Source: Candidatus Altimarinota bacterium (GTDB taxonomy: Bacteria; Patescibacteriota; Gracilibacteria; BD1-5; UBA6164). Taken from it: a stretch of 39,519 nt of DNA. Below are positions 10,847 to 19,979 of this stretch, in pieces (the first letter of the stretch is position 1; the number at the start of each line of letters is the position of its first letter). The notes under the pieces are model-generated. The model was not told the origin of the DNA and did no database searches. It saw only the letters and a program-made list of their open reading frames with translations. The DNA lies in the NCBI GenBank assembly GCA_028688895.1, contig JAQTXG010000015.1, positions 1 to 39,519 on the forward strand. The letters are read 5' to 3'. The position numbers and the translations under genes were made by a program.

Positions 10847-11692
10847 ATGAATCTACAAGAATTAAAAGAAAAAGCACTTAAAATGAAAAATGATGCTCAA
10901 GAAAAACTGATAGAAATCAAAAATAAAGCTATCAGTATGAAAGATGGTGCTTGAGATAAAGTTAATCAAGCTAAAGAAAAAACTGAAGAATTAAAAGAAA
11001 ATGCTAATAGTTTAAAAAAAGAAGCTACAAGTAAAGCTAATAATATAAAAGAAAAAGTAGAAAATACAAAAGATAAAGCTACTAACAAAGTATCAGAAAT
11101 CAAGGAACAAGCTCTAAATGCAAAAATCAAAGCTAATGATAGTATAAAAAAAGTAAAAGAAGATGTAGATGTAGTAAAATCTAAAGTTACTGATAAAAAA
11201 AATGAAATAAAAAGTAAATCTGAAGAAATAAAAAATGATGTAACTCAAAAAAAGGATGAAGTAATAAATAAATGAAAACAATGATTTTTTTCAATAAAAT
11301 TTTGAGTAAATACAAAAGAAGAACTAGATTTTATAATAAAAAAATCTGCTACTACATCTATAACAAATCCTGAAACTGGAGAAGAAAAATCATATAGACA
11401 CAAATCTATGGTAATTTTTGCAGAGCAATGATCTGAATTTATGAAAAAAGCTTATTATATAGTTCCTGTAATTGTAACTAAAGCTTTTTCTCAAAATATT
11501 GCTGTAAAATTGGCTAATTCAAAGATAGAATGAGTAGATTTAAAAAAATTTGCTGTAGAAGAAAATAATTTGCCTTGTATAGCAATATTTGAAGAAGAAA
11601 AATATTTAAAAACTATTTCTTGAGAAGAAAACATACTAAAACTTGTAAAATCATTGGATTTGGATATAAATAAATTGATAGAAGAAGCTTAA
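10847..11692 (+). CDS. LEA-like/apolipoprotein-like coiled-coil protein with C-terminal globular domain
   Basis: 281 aa. Residues 1-145 form a highly charged amphipathic helical region made of degenerate 11-residue repeats of the type KEKAxxxKxxA (for example KEKTEELKENANSLKKEATSK). This resembles LEA group 3 or apolipoprotein-type proteins that go with stress protection or membrane binding. Residues about 148-280 are a separate globular domain (SIKFGVNTKEELDFIIKKS...) that I do not recognise. No signal peptide. Six of the seven glycines seen are TGA codons near domain edges. A good extended -10 promoter precedes it. The gene for a small membrane protein follows after 17 bases, so an operon is likely. 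Function unknown. Confidence 0.8.
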
Positions 11693-11709
11693 ATTTTAAA
11701 GTAATAATT

Positions 11710-11937
11710 ATGGAATTAACTATATTAGAAATATTATATATTGTACTTATAATATTTACATCAATTATTTGAACTTTATTAACTGTTGTTTTAATAAGGG
11801 TTTTAAAGATATTGTGACCTATAACTGAAGTAGTTGAAGTATACAATAAAGTAAAAACAATACTAAAAGCTTATTCAAGTATACCTGATTTGATAAAAGA
11901 AAAAGTTAAAGAAAAAATAAAGTGAAATAAAGAATAA
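11710..11937 (+). CDS. Small single-pass membrane protein
   Basis: 75 aa: one strong transmembrane helix (about 5-36, LTILEILYIVLIIFTSIIG and onward), then an amphipathic, Lys-rich cytoplasmic tail (VYNKVKTILKAYSSIPD...KEKVKEKIKGNKE). This layout is common in short envelope-associated DUF948/YtxH-like proteins, but I claim no family. It follows the coiled-coil gene by 17 bases and is closed by a hairpin terminator, so the pair forms a two-gene transcript. A membrane anchor or partner for the coiled-coil protein is inferred. Confidence 0.75.
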
Positions 11938-11946
11938 ATATTTTAT

Positions 11947-11969
11947 AATCTCCTAATTGGAGATTTTTT
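11947..11969 (+). terminator. Terminator after the small membrane protein
   Basis: A 7-bp stem AATCTCC/GGAGATT with a TAATT loop, followed by a T tract to 11969. Confidence 0.8.
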
Positions 11970-11970
11970 C

Positions 11971-11998
11971 TTGCCCTTTTTTATATATTAGATAAAAT
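11971..11998 (+). promoter_or_regulatory. Candidate mutL promoter
   Basis: TTGCCC at 11971-11976, a 16-base spacer and TAAAAT at 11993-11998, about 30 bases before the mutL ATG. It starts directly after the preceding terminator. Confidence 0.4.
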
Positions 11999-12027
11999 TA
12001 TTTTATTATAAACATTTTAATAAATTT

Positions 12028-13908
12028 ATGTCAAAAATAATAAAACTTGATAAAAACTTGGCAAATCAGATAGCTGCATGAGAAGTAGTAGAAAGACCTG
12101 TTTCTGTTATAAAAGAGTTATTAGAAAACAGTATAGATGCATGAGCTACAAATATAGTAGTAGAAATAGAAAACTGATGAATGGATAAAATATCAATAAC
12201 TGATAATTGAGAATGAATTCAAAAAGAAGATATTCCTCTTGTGATAGAAAAATATAGTACTTCTAAAATAAAAAATCTAGAAGATTTATACAATATAATG
12301 ACTTTTTGATTTAGATGAGAGGCTGTAGCATCTATTTCATCAGTATCTGATATGAAAATAGTATCTAAATATATAAATGAAGATTTTTGAACTTATTTGT
12401 CTGTAATAGCTTGAGATATATGAGAAATGACAGATTATGCTAGTGATACTGGTACTAAAATAATCGTTGAAAATCTGTTTTATAACACTCCTGCTAGATT
12501 AAATTATCTAAAAACTGCTAGAACTGAATACAATCACATATATTGATTTCTACAGGAAATATCTCTTTCTTATCCAGATGTATGATTTGAGTTTATTTCA
12601 GACTGAAAACAAGTATTTAAATATAAATCATGAGAGGATTTAAAAACTAGAATTTATAACATTTATTGAACAGAGTTTTCACAAAATTTGTTAAAACTAG
12701 ATTTTTCTATGAATTGAATAAGTATTTCTGGGTATATAAGTGATCCAAAGGTGAGTTTTTCTAATAAAAATAGACAATCACTTTTTGTAAATAAAAGAGT
12801 AATAAAATCTAGTCTAATATTTAAGGCTATAAATGATGCATATAATAGATTTATACCTCATAATATGTCCCCTGCTTATGTATTAAACTTAACTGTTGAT
12901 CCTACTCAAGTAGATGTAAATGTGCATCCTAGAAAATTGGAAGTCAGATTTGCTTCTGAACAAAACATATTTAGAGCTGTTTACCATGCTATACAAGATA
13001 AACTAGAAAAAGTTAGTTTGTTACATACTGGTGGTGATAAAAATTTAAGTGCAAGTATAGATAACTTCACACAATCTTCACATAACTTTTCTGAAAACAA
13101 AAATGATACTTGAATAAATAATTTTAATTCTCTATATACTAAAAATACTAATACTGGTTATACTTGATCTGGTAATAAATTTAAATCATATTCACCTTAT
13201 ACTGATAAATCTGCTAGTATAAATCAATCTCAGATACATCAAGCATTAAATTTTTCTAAAGAAATATTGAGCTGAAAATCTATCTGAGATATAGAAAATG
13301 AAGAAGTGTTTGAAAAATCAAGTGATTTACATGATACTCCTGTTTGAAGAATTATATGACAAGCTCATAATTCATACATAATAGTAGAAACTAATGAGTG
13401 AATAAAATTTTTGGATCAACATGCTTTGGCTGAAAGGATTATATATGAAAAACTTGTAAATAATGATACTGGACATAATGTACAATGACTACTCATATGA
13501 GAAAGCATGGCTTTGACACCAAAAGAATTGGATATATTAGAAGTGAATATAGACAGCTTTATAGACATGTGATTTGATATACAAATAATGCCTTGAAATA
13601 TAGTTATAATAAATGCTGTGCCTGATTTTATAAAAAAAGAAAATATTTCAAAAGTGTTTATGTGAATACTTGATGATATTTGAAGTCATAATTTTAGTAA
13701 GTCTAAAACATTGGATGAGGTAAAAAATAAAATATGGGCTTATACTGCATGTAGATCTGCTATTAAGTTTGGGCATAAATTGAATTTGTTTGAGATGAAT
13801 AAATTGCTAAATGATTCTGTTATGGATTATTCTAGTACTTGTCCACATGGAAGACCAGTCGTATTTGATATAAATTTACAAGAATTGAAAGATAAATATG
13901 AAAGGTAG
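12028..13908 (+). CDS. mutL: DNA mismatch repair protein MutL (endonuclease type)
   Basis: 626 aa. The N-terminal GHKL ATPase has [20 protein letters not shown] (about 16-35), SIDAGA, the DNGEGI motif and FGFRGEA (about 94-100). The transducer domain includes [11 protein letters not shown] and [15 protein letters not shown] linker rich in Asn/Ser (about 345-440) leads to the C-terminal dimerisation domain. The metal-binding nuclease motif [12 protein letters not shown] (about 463-474) is intact, as are the [10 protein letters not shown] and [10 protein letters not shown] motifs, so latent endonuclease activity is expected, as in bacteria lacking MutH. mutS is not in the window. The gene stands alone between terminators and converges on a hydrolase gene. 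Confidence 0.97.
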
Positions 13909-13912
13909 TGGG

Positions 13913-13940
13913 AAAAAATCTGGCAAATGCCAGATTTTTT
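13913..13940. terminator. Shared terminator of mutL and the convergent hydrolase gene
   Basis: A 12-bp stem AAAAAATCTGGC/GCCAGATTTTTT with an AAAT loop, 4 bases after the mutL TAG. Its last base belongs to the opposite gene's stop codon (13940-13942). Confidence 0.9.
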
Positions 13941-14689
13941 TATATTCTTTTACTTTTGAATGCCATTAGTATTTGTTTATTGATTTCTTCAATAACATCA
14001 TCTCTTCATATAGCCATGTGAGAGTAAACATTATCTAATCGAATTGAATTTTTTTTAGAATCTTTCATATTTGGTACCATAGCAGAGAATGTTTCCTCTA
14101 TATTTATTCATGAATCTGGTAAATTAAAATCTTTTATTTTATCGTCTTTTGTTAATGAAAGTAGCGTTCAAACCATTGTTTCTGATAATTTATCTGTAAT
14201 TCAAAAACTTACTGATTTATATCACTTCATTCTTCCTATTCTATGAGCTATTACTCATCAAGCACTATATCCGAATAAAACTATATCTTTTCATTTTTCT
14301 TGATTTATTTTTTCTTTTAAATTTCTAATAGTATTTCATAAAGTCTTTTTTGAATTATATCTTTCATTTATAAGTATAGTTTTTACTCCAGATTGTTCTA
14401 ATTTATTTTTTATATTTAATAAAGTAGATGGATTTAAATAATATCATCATAATAAATATGCTACTTTATCTGATGTTTCATTTACTACTTTTTCTACTTC
14501 TCATTTTTTTAATAATCAATCAATTTCTGCCTTTATAAATACATTATAAGCTCATATAGAAGTATCTTTTAATGCTTTTCAAAAAAATTCTAATAAACTT
14601 AAATTATTTAATAAAATAGCTTCGTTTCCAGATTCGTATATCTTTTTAGTAGTATTTATTCAAGAATCAACAAAATTTTTTAGTCACAT
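13940..14689 (-). CDS. Alpha/beta-hydrolase, lipase-like
   Basis: 249 aa, no signal peptide. It carries the nucleophile elbow GYSAGG (about 146-151), inside LFGYSAGGVIAHRIGRMKGY, which matches the GxSxG motif of lipases and PGAP1/LipA-like hydrolases. Before it is an oxyanion-like LLGGYYLNPSTLLNIKNKL region (about 79-97), and near the C-terminus a histidine in VYSHMAIGRDDVIEEI (about 222-237) suits the catalytic His. The acid is not certain; SLTKDDKIKDFNLPDS is a candidate stretch. It is probably a cytoplasmic esterase or lipase; the substrate cannot be told. It may be monocistronic: a 700-bp gene-free AT-rich region lies upstream and it shares mutL's terminator. Confidence 0.75.
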
Positions 14690-15347
14690 ATTTTTAAGTA
14701 AATAAATATATCATATGTAAAAGTTTATAATATTTATTGATTATATGCAATTATTAAAGGACTTTTAACTATATATTTCATATTGACTAAATAAAATTAA
14801 TTCAATTTTATTTATATTCACAAATTCTTCACCATTGTATTTATGTTTTATTTCTTTTGTTTTGTATGTATATTCTATTTTATTGTTTATTTAATCTAAT
14901 TTTATTATAATTTCTTAAAATATATTTTTTCACAATTTATGATTTTTTTGTTAACATTTTTTTATCTTCAGATTAGTTAATTTTTATAATTTTCTAATTT
15001 TTTGTATAAGAGAGTAATTTTTAAAATTTAAATTATTCTTTTTGTTTTTTATTAAACAAAATTTTATATTTACAACTATTTGACTAATTATCATTTAAAC
15101 ATTTTTATCATTATTCACAAAGTCTTCACCATTGTTTTTATTATTTATATTTTTATTATTTTACTATTTTCTATTATTTTCTTTATTTATTGCTATTAAT
15201 TAACGTTTTATCAAATAATAGTTTTTCACAATTTATATATTTTTTATTAACATTTATTTATCTTCAGATAATCTTCACATACTTTATTTTATATAAAAAC
15301 ATGATATGTATTTGTTATTTAAAATTCGTATTTAGACAAAATTAAAT
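14690..15347. other. Gene-free AT-rich region with duplicated DnaA-box-like sites (possible origin or regulatory region)
   Basis: No reading frame of note on either strand. A diverged unit of about 165 bp occurs twice, at 14811-14975 and 15107-15270. Each holds TTCACAAA/GTCTTCACCATTG-type sequence, then TTTTTCACAATTTAT about 111 bases later, then TTAACATTT..TATCTTCAGAT. Matches to the DnaA-box consensus TTWTNCACA lie at 14926-14934, 15111-15119 and 15222-15230, with one-mismatch sites at 14814-14822 and 15271-15279, all in one orientation. A small hairpin sits at 14790-14812. dnaA is not seen nearby, so origin function is only a hypothesis. Confidence 0.4.
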
Positions 15348-15384
15348 AAAAAACCACCATAATTTGATATTTTGGTGGTTTTTT
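15348..15384. terminator. Bidirectional-looking hairpin terminator
   Basis: A 12-bp stem AAAAAACCACCA/TGGTGGTTTTTT with a 13-base loop. It borders the AT-rich region and would stop minus-strand read-through from the tRNA gene. Confidence 0.7.
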
Positions 15385-15397
15385 ATGTTTAAAAGTA

Positions 15398-15421
15398 TAT
15401 TGGTATCCCCAGCAAGAATCG
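15398..15421 (-). repeat. Duplicated 3' end of tRNA-Arg (remnant)
   Basis: 24 bases identical to 15495-15518, covering the CCA end, the acceptor 3' strand and part of the T arm of the neighbouring tRNA. After base 15421 the sequence departs into a GC-rich stretch (CCGCAAGTCGGGCATCCG). It has no 5' half, so it is not a functional tRNA. It could be a recombination or integration scar. Confidence 0.7.
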
Positions 15422-15451
15422 CCGCAAGTCGGGCATCCGAAAGATAAACTT

Positions 15452-15480
15452 AAAAATACACTCATTGTTAGTGTATTTTT
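15452..15480 (-). terminator. tRNA-Arg terminator
   Basis: An 11-bp stem AAAAATACACT/AGTGTATTTTT with a 7-base loop, 18 bases past the tRNA 3' end on the minus strand. Confidence 0.75.
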
Positions 15481-15497
15481 TGGTTTTTTTATTTTAT

Positions 15498-15572
15498 TGG
15501 TATCCCCAGCAAGAATCGAACTTGCGTCTACCCCTTAGGAGGGGGTTATTCTATCCACTGAACTATGAGGAC
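15498..15572 (-). tRNA. tRNA-Arg (anticodon CCU), CCA encoded
   Basis: 75 nt with a full cloverleaf: acceptor GTCCTCA/TGGGGAT, D stem GTTC/GAAT, anticodon stem ACCCC/GGGGT closing the loop CTCCTAA (anticodon CCT, decoding AGG), T arm GCAAG-TTCGATT-CTTGC, discriminator A and encoded CCA. AGG is used in several genes here. It has its own promoter and terminator. The tRNA-Gly(UCA) needed to read UGA is not in this window. Confidence 0.95.
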
Positions 15573-15579
15573 TAAAAAA

Positions 15580-15610
15580 AGTTCCTAAATTGTAACAATT
15601 TTTAGGAACT
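15580..15610 (-). terminator. Terminator of the HTH gene
   Basis: A 10-bp stem AGTTCCTAAA/TTTAGGAACT, extended by an inner TTGT/ACAA pairing, followed on the minus strand by a run of seven T. It overlaps the tRNA promoter. Confidence 0.75.
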
Positions 15611-15616
15611 TATCAA
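15589..15616 (-). promoter_or_regulatory. tRNA-Arg promoter
   Basis: Minus strand: TTGATA (15616-15611), a 16-base spacer and TACAAT (15594-15589), 17 bases before the mature tRNA 5' end. The -35 box lies immediately next to the upstream gene's stop codon. Confidence 0.55.
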
Positions 15617-15617
15617 A

Positions 15618-16214
15618 TTAAATTTTCATAAACCATATAGTTCAAGCAATTGCTAGTAATATTAACACAAAAACTATCAGAATAATGTTTGAATTTTTCT
15701 CATATTTTAACTCTTTAGATAATTTTTCTTTTTCTTTTTCTAAGTTAGTAAGCTCTTTATCTAAGTGAGTTTTTGATTCTTCCAATAAATATTGAGATTT
15801 TTTAAAATCTATAAGAGACACAGAATTTTTAGCTACCTCTTCAGCTTTTCATACTCTCATAGCTAAAGTTTGTATTAATTGGTCTTTTTTTGATATCTCT
15901 TCTTTTAAATCTTTGTAAATAGCTCATAGAGTACCTGCTACATTTTCATCACTTCTAGTGATTGTTTTAGCTTCTTCATTATTATTCATATTATTGTTAT
16001 TGTTGTTAATATTAACTTTTTTTTCAACAATTACCTCTTGTTTTGTTTCTCAATTTCACATTAGATTTTCTATATCATCTGTATTTACATATACAACTTT
16101 TCAATCTTTTTTAGCTCTGAGTTTTCATGACTTTATATATCTGTCAACACTACGAGTAGATATATTTAGTTTGTCAGCGACATCTTGTCTTGTGAATTTA
16201 TACATTGTAGACAT
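15618..16214 (-). CDS. Membrane-anchored helix-turn-helix (MerR/excisionase-like) protein
   Basis: 198 aa. The N-terminus MYKFTRQDVADKLNISTRSV...RYIKSGKLRAKKDGK-VVYV (about 4-45) is a winged helix-turn-helix of the HTH_17/MerR type. An Asn-rich linker (NINNNNNNMNNNEE) leads to a long coiled coil (about 100-172, DKELTNLEKEKEKLSKELK). A single C-terminal helix (about 175-195, IILIVFVLILLAIAG) would anchor it in the membrane with the DNA-binding domain in the cytoplasm. This resembles plasmid KfrA-like or chromosome-tethering proteins in layout. The start at 16214 is used; a second ATG nine bases in is possible. Repeated ATTGTCTATA sites upstream suggest self-regulation (inference). Confidence 0.8.
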
Positions 16215-16224
16215 AATTAAAAAG

Positions 16225-16333
16225 TAATTGTCTATAATGTAATCATATTCTTTTATTAATCAAGTTTTTTAGTAATTTTATTTTTGACAAAAATGTATTT
16301 TTGTTGTCCATTATATATTGTTATTGTCTATAA
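16225..16333. promoter_or_regulatory. Repeated operator-like motif upstream of the HTH gene
   Basis: ATTGTCTATA occurs at 16227-16236 and 16323-16332, and a related TTGTCCATTATA at 16304-16315. The inner copy lies 11 bases before the start codon, where a minus-strand -10 would be expected. These fit binding sites for the HTH protein; no binding data. Confidence 0.3.
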
Positions 16334-16384
16334 AATGGATAGTATTCAGCAAATATATACTATTTATTAGGTTTATAAAATAAC

Positions 16385-16417
16385 AAAAAATAATGCATCT
16401 TTCATGCATTATTTTTT
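16385..16417 (-). terminator. glyA terminator
   Basis: A perfect 14-bp stem AAAAAATAATGCAT/ATGCATTATTTTTT with a CTTTC loop. The glyA TAA (16409-16411) lies inside the stem. Confidence 0.85.
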
Positions 16418-17644
16418 GTATATTGGAAAATTTTTACATAAATCTAATATTTGATTTTTTAACTCTGTCAATTTATTTTCATCATATTTATTTAAAATAG
16501 CTTCTTTAAATATGTTTGCGATTATTTTCATCTCTGCTTCTTTCATTCATCTTGTAGTTACTGCTGGAGTTCATACTCTGATTCATGATGGGTCTAGTGG
16601 TTTTCTAGTATCATATGGTATCATGTTTTTATTTGTAGATAATCATACTTTTTCTAGTGCTATTTCTGCTTCTTTTCAAGTAACTCAAAAACTTCAGTAT
16701 ACATCTATCAGTATTAGATGGTTATCTGTACCACCTGAAACTATATTAAATCATAGATTTACTAGTTCTGTAGCCAAAAATTTAGCATTGTCTATAACTT
16801 GTCTAACATATACTTTGAATTCTGGTTGAAGAGCTTCTTTAAAAGCAACTGCCTTGGCAGCTATTAGATTTTCATGTGGTCATCATTGTACTCATGGAAA
16901 TACTGCTCTAGATAAACTTGCTGCATATTTTTCTTTTGACATTATAATTGCTCATCTAGGTCATCTAAGAGTTTTGTGTGTAGTTGTAGTAACTATATCA
17001 CAATATGGAATAGGATTTTCTAAAGCTCATCATGCTATTAATCAAGCTATATGAGCTATATCAGCCATCAAAATAGCTCAAACTTTGTCTGCTATTTCTC
17101 TAAATCTTTTCCAATCTAAATTTCTAGAATAGGCAGAAAATCATGCTAATATCATCTTTGGTTTTTCTCTAATTGCAATTTTTTCTACTTCATCCATGTC
17201 TATAATACCTGTTTCTTTATCTAGAAAATAAGGAATAATATCGTATAGGAGACCTGAAAAATTTAGTGGATGTCAATGACTCAGATGTCAACCTTGATCT
17301 AAACTCAATCACAATACTTTGTCTCCTGGTTTTAAAACTCATAAATATACTGCTAAATTTGCTGGACTTCAACTAAGTGGTTGAACGTTGACATACTCAG
17401 CTCAAAATAATTCTTTTGCTCTATCTATAGCTAATTGTTCTATTTTGTCTATATATTCTTGTCAAGCATAGTATCTCTTCCCTGGATATCATTCTGAGTA
17501 TTTATTAGTTAGTATACTTCAAGCTGCTTCTAATACATCTAGTGAAGCATAATTTTCAGATGCAATTAGTTCTATTTCTGTTTCTTGTCTATTTTCTTCT
17601 AAGTTTATTAAATCAAATATTTCATAGTCATTTTGTTTTAACAT
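16409..17644 (-). CDS. glyA: Serine hydroxymethyltransferase
   Basis: 411 aa, normal length. PLP enzyme converting serine and tetrahydrofolate to glycine and methylene-THF. Motifs in order: [10 protein letters not shown] (about 24-33), [20 protein letters not shown] (about 46-65), [15 protein letters not shown] (about 85-99), the GHLSHGHP region (about 119-126), [14 protein letters not shown] (about 193-206) and the PLP-binding lysine in [13 protein letters not shown] (near 224). The C-terminal RVGTPAVTTRGM is conserved. It supplies glycine in an organism that also uses UGA for glycine. ctpA lies upstream on the same strand, separated by a terminator. Confidence 0.97.
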
Positions 17645-17690
17645 ATTTATAATAATTATATAATAATAACTCTTGTATAATAAAAAAACA

Positions 17691-17719
17691 AAAAAAAGCT
17701 AGAAAATCTGGCTTTTTTT
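17691..17719 (-). terminator. ctpA terminator
   Basis: A 9-bp A/T-flanked stem AAAAAAAGC/GCTTTTTTT with an 11-base inner loop, just past the ctpA stop on the minus strand. Confidence 0.7.
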
Positions 17720-17728
17720 TGTTAAAAA

Positions 17729-19012
17729 TTATTTTTTTGCTGTATTAGACTTATATTTGTCTATACTTAATTGGTATGCATTGTTTTCTATAAAAGTATT
17801 TAATACTTCTTTTGCTTTTTCTAATTGTCTATCGTATGAGTTTTCAAAATCCTCTTTTTCAAATCATACTTCAATATCTGGCATTATTCATTCTTTATCT
17901 ATATTTACATCATGTGGTGTAAACCATTTTGCTATAGTAAGTTTTAACATACTATCATCTACTAAATCAAATGGTTTTTGCACTGATCATTTACCGTATG
18001 ATTTTTTTCATACAAGTATAGCTTTTTTATAATCTTTTAATGCTCATGCTGTTATTTCAGATGCTGATGCTGAATTTTCATTTATCAAGACAACTATTTT
18101 TCATTTATAAATATTTCAGTCGTTTATACTAGGATATGATATATTTGAAAATAGATCTTTGTATTTAGTAACTACTAGGGTTTTTCAATCTTCTACTAAA
18201 TTACTTAATATCGAAGTGGCACTTTGTAAATATCATCATCAATTATCTCTTAAATCAATAATTAATCATTTTGTATCCATATTTTCTTTTAATATATTTT
18301 CAAACTCTCTAGAAGTATCATCTCAAAACATATTGATAGAAATGTAGGCTATTTTTCAATCATCAAATGTTTGAGAATCTACTGAAGGTATTTTTATTTT
18401 TTCTCTGACAACATCAAATGTCAAAATATTTGTTTCTCATTTTCTAATAACTTCCAATTTTACAGATGTACCTGCTGGTCATTTAATTTTATCAACTGCA
18501 TCATATAAATCTAATCATTCAAGCTTTGTATCATTGGCTTTGATAATAATGTCTCATGTTTCTAATCAATATTTTTTTGCAGGAGATCATTTTATTAGTC
18601 TATCAATAATTACTCAGATTTCATTTGTTTCTACTACAGCTCAGATTCATTCAAAGTCTCAAGATAAAACTTCATTGAATTTCTTTGTGTCTTCTATAGA
18701 GAAATATTCACTATGCTTATCTCAAAGTCACTCAACTAATCATTTTATAGCACTATCAACTAGTTTTTCTTTATTTACAGAACTAGAATCATAATTATTT
18801 AACTTTATGAGATTATAGACTTCCCAAAATTTGGTTAGGTCTAAATCTTTATCACTCAAAATAGATTCGCTATTACCTTTTTCAATACTTTTTAACACTT
18901 CACTATCTATGTTTTTCCCTATAGTAAAAGAAAAAAATATTCATAATAAGAAACTTGTTAAAAAAATCACAAAATAATGTGAAAAATTATTTTTATTTTT
19001 ACTTTCTGTCAT
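17729..19012 (-). CDS. ctpA: S41-family C-terminal processing peptidase
   Basis: 427 aa. An N-terminal membrane anchor (about 11-31, YFVIFLTSFLLGIFFSFTI) places the enzyme outside the membrane. Then come the family motif EGLGDKHSEYFS (about 92-103), a PDZ domain with GIGAVVE...GSPAKKYGLETGDIII (about 122-162), and the S41 core: IDLRDNGGGY (about 250-259), the catalytic Ser in ENSASASEITAGAL (near 313) and the catalytic Lys in KSYGKGSVQ (near 340). The family degrades or trims periplasmic and envelope proteins at C-termini. Probably its own transcription unit, between a divergent promoter region and a terminator. Confidence 0.95.
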
Positions 19013-19372
19013 TTATTAAAATTTTTTTTATAAATAAAATTAACATTTTTTAATATATGGTTTTATACAAAAAAGACAAGTCAAATAAAAAAATATTTAA
19101 TTGTTAAAAAAATGTTTATATTGTTTTTTTGTTTATAAGTAGGGATTTCTTTTAAGTTTCTAATAATTGTAATTTTATAAAAATTTATTAAATCCCTTTA
19201 AATAACTAAAATATACTTTTAACATCTTGGATTAATACTAATAATATATATAAATAAATATAAAATAACATATATATAAGAAGAGAATGTTTAAAATGAT
19301 TGTGATATTTTTGATTTTAAAAAAATAATATGATAATATTATAAATATATAAATTAATAAACAAAATAAATT
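19013..19372. other. Divergent intergenic region between ctpA and the plus-strand cluster
   Basis: 360 bases with no reading frame of note. It must hold the promoters of ctpA (minus) and the 19373 operon (plus). A loose inverted repeat AGGGATTT/AAATCCCT (19141-19148 with 19190-19197) is the only structure seen. It marks the switch from a minus-strand block to an almost entirely plus-strand block. Confidence 0.5.
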
Positions 19373-19684
19373 ATGATATTTGATTTTTTAAAGAAACAAA
19401 AAGAAATATCTCAAAAAAGAAAAATAATTAAGGTTATGATTATTTCTTTGAATATACCAGAAGCTCAAAAAGAGCTGTATTTGGAGGCTATTACTATATT
19501 GAGTAAGGAATGATTAGAAAGATTGTATATTACTTTATCTAATTTTACTAGACAGTTAGAATATGAAGAATTGGATAATATAAACAAGATGAATTTTTCA
19601 CAAGTGGCTTGAATGAGAAAAAAAGAAGCAATAGAAAAGCAAAAAGAAATTAATTCTTTTTCATTTTTAATAAATAATTTATAA
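19373..19684 (+). CDS. Small helical protein of unknown function
   Basis: 103 aa, Lys/Glu/Leu-rich and predicted mostly helical, with no signal or membrane segment. Start MIFDFLKKQKEISQKRKIIK; middle PEAQKELYLEAITILSKEGLERLY; end ...FSFLINNL. It has two TGA glycines. It is the first of a tight run in which each gap is at most 20 bases (19373, 19688, 19980, 21360, pepA, comF). I recognise no family. Being at the head of a run containing a PilC-N-like protein and competence gene comF, it may belong to an envelope or uptake function (inference only). Confidence 0.65.
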
Positions 19685-19687
19685 AAT

Positions 19688-19960
19688 ATGACAGAAAAAT
19701 TTTGAAATAAAAATAATGAAAAAGTTTCTGGAAATAATGAGATTAATACAAAAAATGTAGATTCTAAATTATTTGAATTGGTTAATAAGGCACCTAGTTT
19801 TCAATTAGAAAAAATAGAAACGGTTTTTAGTTGAATGTCAAAGGAAAATGTTATTCATTGTACGAATTTGATAAATAGTGAGTGTTCTAGAGATATAAAT
19901 GTAAAGTTAAAGTGAGATTTTATGTGAACTTTATCAAGAATAGAAACATTAACAGTTTAA
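19688..19960 (+). CDS. Small soluble protein of unknown function
   Basis: 90 aa, with a low-complexity Asn/Lys/Glu N-terminus (about 1-25) and a compact region SKLFELVNKAPSFQLEKIETVFSG that looks helical. Two cysteines lie in HCTNLINSEC (about 57-66). It starts 4 bases after the previous stop, so translation is probably coupled. No family recognised. Confidence 0.6.
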
Positions 19961-19979
19961 TTTTATTTAATACTTAAAT

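Noticed and set aside
14690-15347. CRISPR array or tandem satellite
   Set aside because: There are only two diverged copies of a long unit, with no short identical repeats separated by unique spacers. No cas genes are present.
15398-15445. Second tRNA gene downstream of tRNA-Arg
   Set aside because: Only the 3' acceptor strand and part of the T arm are present; the D arm, anticodon arm and 5' acceptor strand are missing.
16512-17054. Plus-strand frames of 105 and 66 codons
   Set aside because: They lie opposite glyA, whose complete set of conserved motifs is on the minus strand.
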